Assembly: GCA_017471125.1 (NCBI GenBank)
Contig: JAFUWR010000209.1
Coordinates: 1 to 6,525, forward strand
Reading direction: 5' to 3'
Length of the DNA: 6,525 nucleotides
Origin: Clostridia bacterium
Lineage (GTDB): Bacteria; Bacillota; Clostridia; Christensenellales; Aristaeellaceae
In this document: one piece after another, positions 5,110 to 6,525 of the stretch
Layout: each line of letters opens with the position of its first letter
Position numbering within the stretch: the first letter of the stretch is position 1
Program-made: the position numbers and the translations under genes
The notes under the pieces: model-generated
Told to the model about the DNA's origin: nothing
Database searches by the model: none
Seen by the model: only the letters and a program-made list of their open reading frames with translations

Positions 5110-5529
5110 ATGAAAATTTCCACAAAAGGGCGCTACGCCCTGAGAATGATGCTCGACATCGAAGAACACCAGAAAGACGGCTACGTCGCGCTCAAAGACA
5201 TCGCCGCCCGTCAGGAGATCTCCAAGAAATACCTGGAGCAGATCGCCCTGCATTTGAGCCAGTGCGGCATGCTGCGCGCGGTGCGCGGCTACCAGGGCGG
5301 CTACATGCTGGCACGGGCCGCGAAGGACTACAAGGTGGCGGAAATATTGGCCGCCGTGGAGGGCACCCTCGCGCCGGTGAGCTGCCTGGAGTCGCCGGTA
5401 AACGAATGTCCGCGCCGGGAGGGCTGCAAGACCCTGCCCCTGTGGACGGAGCTCTCGCGGGTCATCATGGACTACCTTGAGAGCATGACACTGGAGGACC
5501 TGGCCGAGGGCCGGGTCAAGCCCCAGTGA
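5110..5529 (+). CDS. Rrf2 family transcriptional regulator (IscR-like, three cysteines)
   Basis: The 139-residue protein has normal Rrf2 length. The N-terminal winged helix-turn-helix starts MKISTKGRYALRMMLDI, continues with VALKDIAARQEISKKYLEQI (recognition region, about 26-45), and has a wing GYQGGYMLAR at 60-69. A dimerisation helix and a cysteine cluster, Cys92, Cys100 and Cys106 (C-x7-C-x5-C), follow. In IscR and related members three cysteines at this place bind an iron-sulfur cluster and sense iron, redox state or nitric oxide. CymR-type members lack such a set. The start has GGAGG 8 bases upstream. The gene is alone, with a promoter and a terminator, and no iscS/iscU or cysK gene follows. 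The target is therefore unknown; autoregulation and control of the divergent secreted-protein gene are inferred from the inverted repeat at 5035-5056. Confidence 0.93.
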   Translation: MKISTKGRYALRMMLDIEEHQKDGYVALKDIAARQEISKKYLEQIALHLSQCGMLRAVRGYQGGYMLARAAKDYKVAEILAAVEGTLAPVSCLESPVNECPRREGCKTLPLWTELSRVIMDYLESMTLEDLAEGRVKPQ

Positions 5530-5532
5530 TCG

Positions 5533-5569
5533 ACGGAAGGACCGCGGTTCGCCGCGGTCCTTCCGTTTA
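5533..5569 (+). terminator. intrinsic terminator of the Rrf2-type gene
   Basis: A perfect 15-bp stem (ACGGAAGGACCGCGG, 5533-5547, with its complement at 5552-5566) is closed by a TTCG tetraloop. It begins 3 bases after the stop codon and is followed by TTAT. It makes the regulator gene monocistronic. Confidence 0.85.
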
Positions 5570-5793
5570 TCCGGTATTCGACAAAATTTGTACGAAATAA
5601 TACCGAAAAAAGCCGGTTTGCATAGAAAATTGGATATGCAAGTGTATATTCGCTGTATATATTCATTTCTTTTCACAAATGAACGCAGGAAAAGGTCGAA
5701 AAATGTCGTATAATTATTTACATATTCACTGCATATACATGGCTTCGGGTGCATATAATCTACCATCAACATTCATCCGGGAGGATCGATACC
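5570..5793. other. AT-rich intergenic region with inverted and direct repeats
   Basis: No gene was found in these 224 bases. The stretch is strongly AT-rich compared with the flanking genes. It contains CGGTATT...AATACCG (5572-5578 / 5599-5605) enclosing ACAAAATTTGT (5581-5591). It also holds TTGCATA...TATGCAA (5618-5624 / 5635-5641) and a 16-base motif ATATTCrCTGyATATA at 5646-5661 and 5722-5737. Two perfect TATAAT hexamers (5709-5714 and 5754-5759) lack convincing -35 boxes at 16-18 bases, so the promoter of the downstream gene may be activator-dependent or use another sigma factor. GGAGG at 5780-5784 serves the gene at 5794. Confidence 0.6.
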
Positions 5794-6309
5794 ATGGAAA
5801 AGCTCAAGACCAGACTGCCCTCGCTGTCCCAACTGAACCACCGCGAAAAGGCGCTGCTGTGCGTCATCATAGGCCTGATCGTGGCGATCGTCGTCGTCAC
5901 CTGCATATCCATCAATATACGGGTGAATATGCAGCGTGAATATACAGGCGTTCGGGACAAGCTGGGCGAATCGCTCTACTCGAACCTGTACATGCTGACC
6001 CAGACCTTCGACATGACCTCCGTGCCCAACGCGGACGTGAAGAACTCCATCATCCCGCAGATGAAGAACTACTTCATCGCCGCCACCACGCTCAACGAGG
6101 CCGTGGTGAACAACTACGGCCAGCGCTACCAGGTGCTCACCGACGCGGACGTCAGCACCCTGCGCACCACCTTCAACGCCTACGACGCCGCCTTCCGCTC
6201 CGACGCGCCCACCGACCTGGCCCAGGCCGACATGCAGGGCTGCATGGACCGGGTGAAGGAGCTGCTGAGCTCCCGTTACAGCGAGGGCATCCTGCGGGCG
6301 AGCCGGTAA
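5794..6309 (+). CDS. small single-pass membrane protein of unknown function
   Basis: I do not recognise this 171-residue protein. A short N-terminal cytoplasmic segment with basic residues (MEKLKTRLPSLSQLNHREK) precedes one strongly hydrophobic segment at about 20-41 (ALLCVIIGLIVAIVVVTCIS). An apparently all-helical, probably extracytoplasmic domain of about 130 residues follows, without zinc, catalytic or cell-wall motifs. The anchor plus helical-bundle layout, with the segment YTGVRDKLGESLYSNLYML after the membrane, faintly recalls LemA-type proteins, but this is weak. The start is chosen because GGAGG lies 9 bases upstream; the frame is open to 5749 without a comparable site. The first 50 codons include ATA, AAT and TAT codons that are rarer in the GC-rich remainder. 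It stands alone between an AT-rich leader and a hairpin at 6316-6350. Confidence 0.8.
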   Translation: MEKLKTRLPSLSQLNHREKALLCVIIGLIVAIVVVTCISINIRVNMQREYTGVRDKLGESLYSNLYMLTQTFDMTSVPNADVKNSIIPQMKNYFIAATTLNEAVVNNYGQRYQVLTDADVSTLRTTFNAYDAAFRSDAPTDLAQADMQGCMDRVKELLSSRYSEGILRASR

Positions 6310-6315
6310 TGGCCG

Positions 6316-6350
6316 CGACAAAGCCGCCTCCGACGGGGGCGGCTTTGTCG
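6316..6350 (+). terminator. long terminator-like hairpin after the membrane-protein gene
   Basis: CGACAAAGCCGCCTCC (6316-6331) pairs with GGGGGCGGCTTTGTCG (6335-6350), with one T-G pair and a GAC loop. It starts 6 bases after the stop codon. No T-run follows (TGCCTGATCG), so it may be a weak terminator or a 3'-end stabiliser. Confidence 0.65.
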
Positions 6351-6402
6351 TGCCTGATCGTGATACCCATCCAAAACAATGCCACAAACCTGACTTTTAC
6401 AA

Positions 6403-6431
6403 TTGACGCGCGGGGCGAATCCTGTTATAAT
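6403..6431 (+). promoter_or_regulatory. strong sigma-A-type promoter for the gene running off the window
   Basis: TTGACG (6403-6408), a 17-base spacer and TATAAT (6426-6431), plus a TG dinucleotide one base before the -10 box. It is the best promoter match in the window. Transcription is expected to start near 6438-6440. Confidence 0.85.
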
Positions 6432-6476
6432 AGAATATATTCGATCATGAGCGATGTAAACTTTGGGGGTCGGAGC

Positions 6477-6525
6477 TTGAACAGCAAATTCATCGTATAC
6501 CTATTAAAGCGATTGCTGATGGCTA
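6477..6525 (+). CDS. start of a probable ABC-transporter permease (partial, cut at 3' edge)
   Basis: Only about 16 codons are visible, reading (TTG-start) MNSKFIVYLLKRLLMA. A short basic N-terminus followed by YLLKRLLMA resembles the beginning of Dpp/Opp-type peptide-transport inner-membrane permeases, but other membrane proteins can start this way. The start is uncertain. The TTG at 6477 has a G-rich stretch (GGGGGTCGGAG, 6465-6475) just upstream that could serve as ribosome site, though GGAG is only one base away. An in-frame ATG at 6447 would add ten residues (MSDVNFGGRS), but it lies about 8 bases from the expected transcription start with no ribosome site, so it would be nearly leaderless. 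Confidence 0.4.
   Translation, partial: MNSKFIVYLLKRLLMA

Noticed and set aside
5061..5480. Plus-strand frame starting at the TTGAAA box and overlapping the Rrf2 gene out of frame
   Set aside because: It starts in the -35 promoter box and encodes an Arg/Gly-rich shadow product; the Rrf2 frame is unambiguous.
5572..5610. Inverted repeat followed by six A as a terminator
   Set aside because: On the plus strand it is followed by A rather than T. On the minus strand the T-run precedes the stem and no minus-strand gene ends here.
1..6525. tRNA, rRNA or riboswitch
   Set aside because: No cloverleaf or riboswitch consensus was recognised by eye in any intergenic stretch.

Overview
The window looks like a high-GC member of the Clostridia (Bacillota), probably of animal-gut origin. 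The evidence is strong GGAGG-type ribosome binding sites, sigma-A-type promoters, the gene cluster Xaa-Pro peptidase / EF-P / CD1247-type protein (an order I know from Clostridia), an IscR-like Rrf2 regulator, and a two-hairpin intergenic repeat of a kind I recall from gut Firmicutes. Coding DNA is GC-rich, while the regulatory intergenic stretches (about 4975-5095, 5570-5793 and 6370-6450) are strikingly AT-rich. Genus and species cannot be told.

Layout. (1) 1-485: the 3' end of an IS3-family insertion sequence, with the C-terminal part of the DDE transposase (OrfB) and a probable right inverted repeat. (2) 520-570: a short two-hairpin repeat, then a terminator hairpin at 605-639. (3) 642-2947, minus strand: a three-gene housekeeping cluster transcribed pepP-like M24 peptidase -> efp -> CD1247-type zinc-ribbon protein. 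It starts from an extended -10 promoter near 3001 and ends at the 605-639 hairpin, with a possible internal promoter before the last gene. (4) 3098-4873, minus strand: one large gene for a secreted protein with a signal peptide, a Gln/Pro/Met/Gly-rich repetitive stalk and a parallel beta-helix-like domain, closed by a strong intrinsic terminator at 3062-3087. (5) 5110-5529, plus strand: a divergent single-gene Rrf2/IscR-like regulator with three conserved cysteines and its own terminator. A perfect inverted repeat with 9-bp arms (5035-5056) sits just upstream of its promoter and is a likely operator. (6) 5570-5793: an AT-rich leader with inverted and direct repeats. (7) 5794-6309, plus strand: a small single-pass membrane protein of unknown function, followed by a long hairpin. 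(8) 6403-6525: a strong consensus promoter and the first codons of a gene resembling an ABC-type (Dpp/Opp-like) permease, cut by the window edge.

The first cluster joins proline-related translation (EF-P) and proline-specific peptide turnover (M24 peptidase) with a poorly understood acidic zinc-ribbon protein. The part most worth follow-up is the divergent pair of the Rrf2 regulator and the secreted beta-helix protein. They share an intergenic region holding one near-ideal operator, suggesting that the regulator controls itself and possibly the surface protein. No defence system, CRISPR array, RNA gene or prophage is visible.
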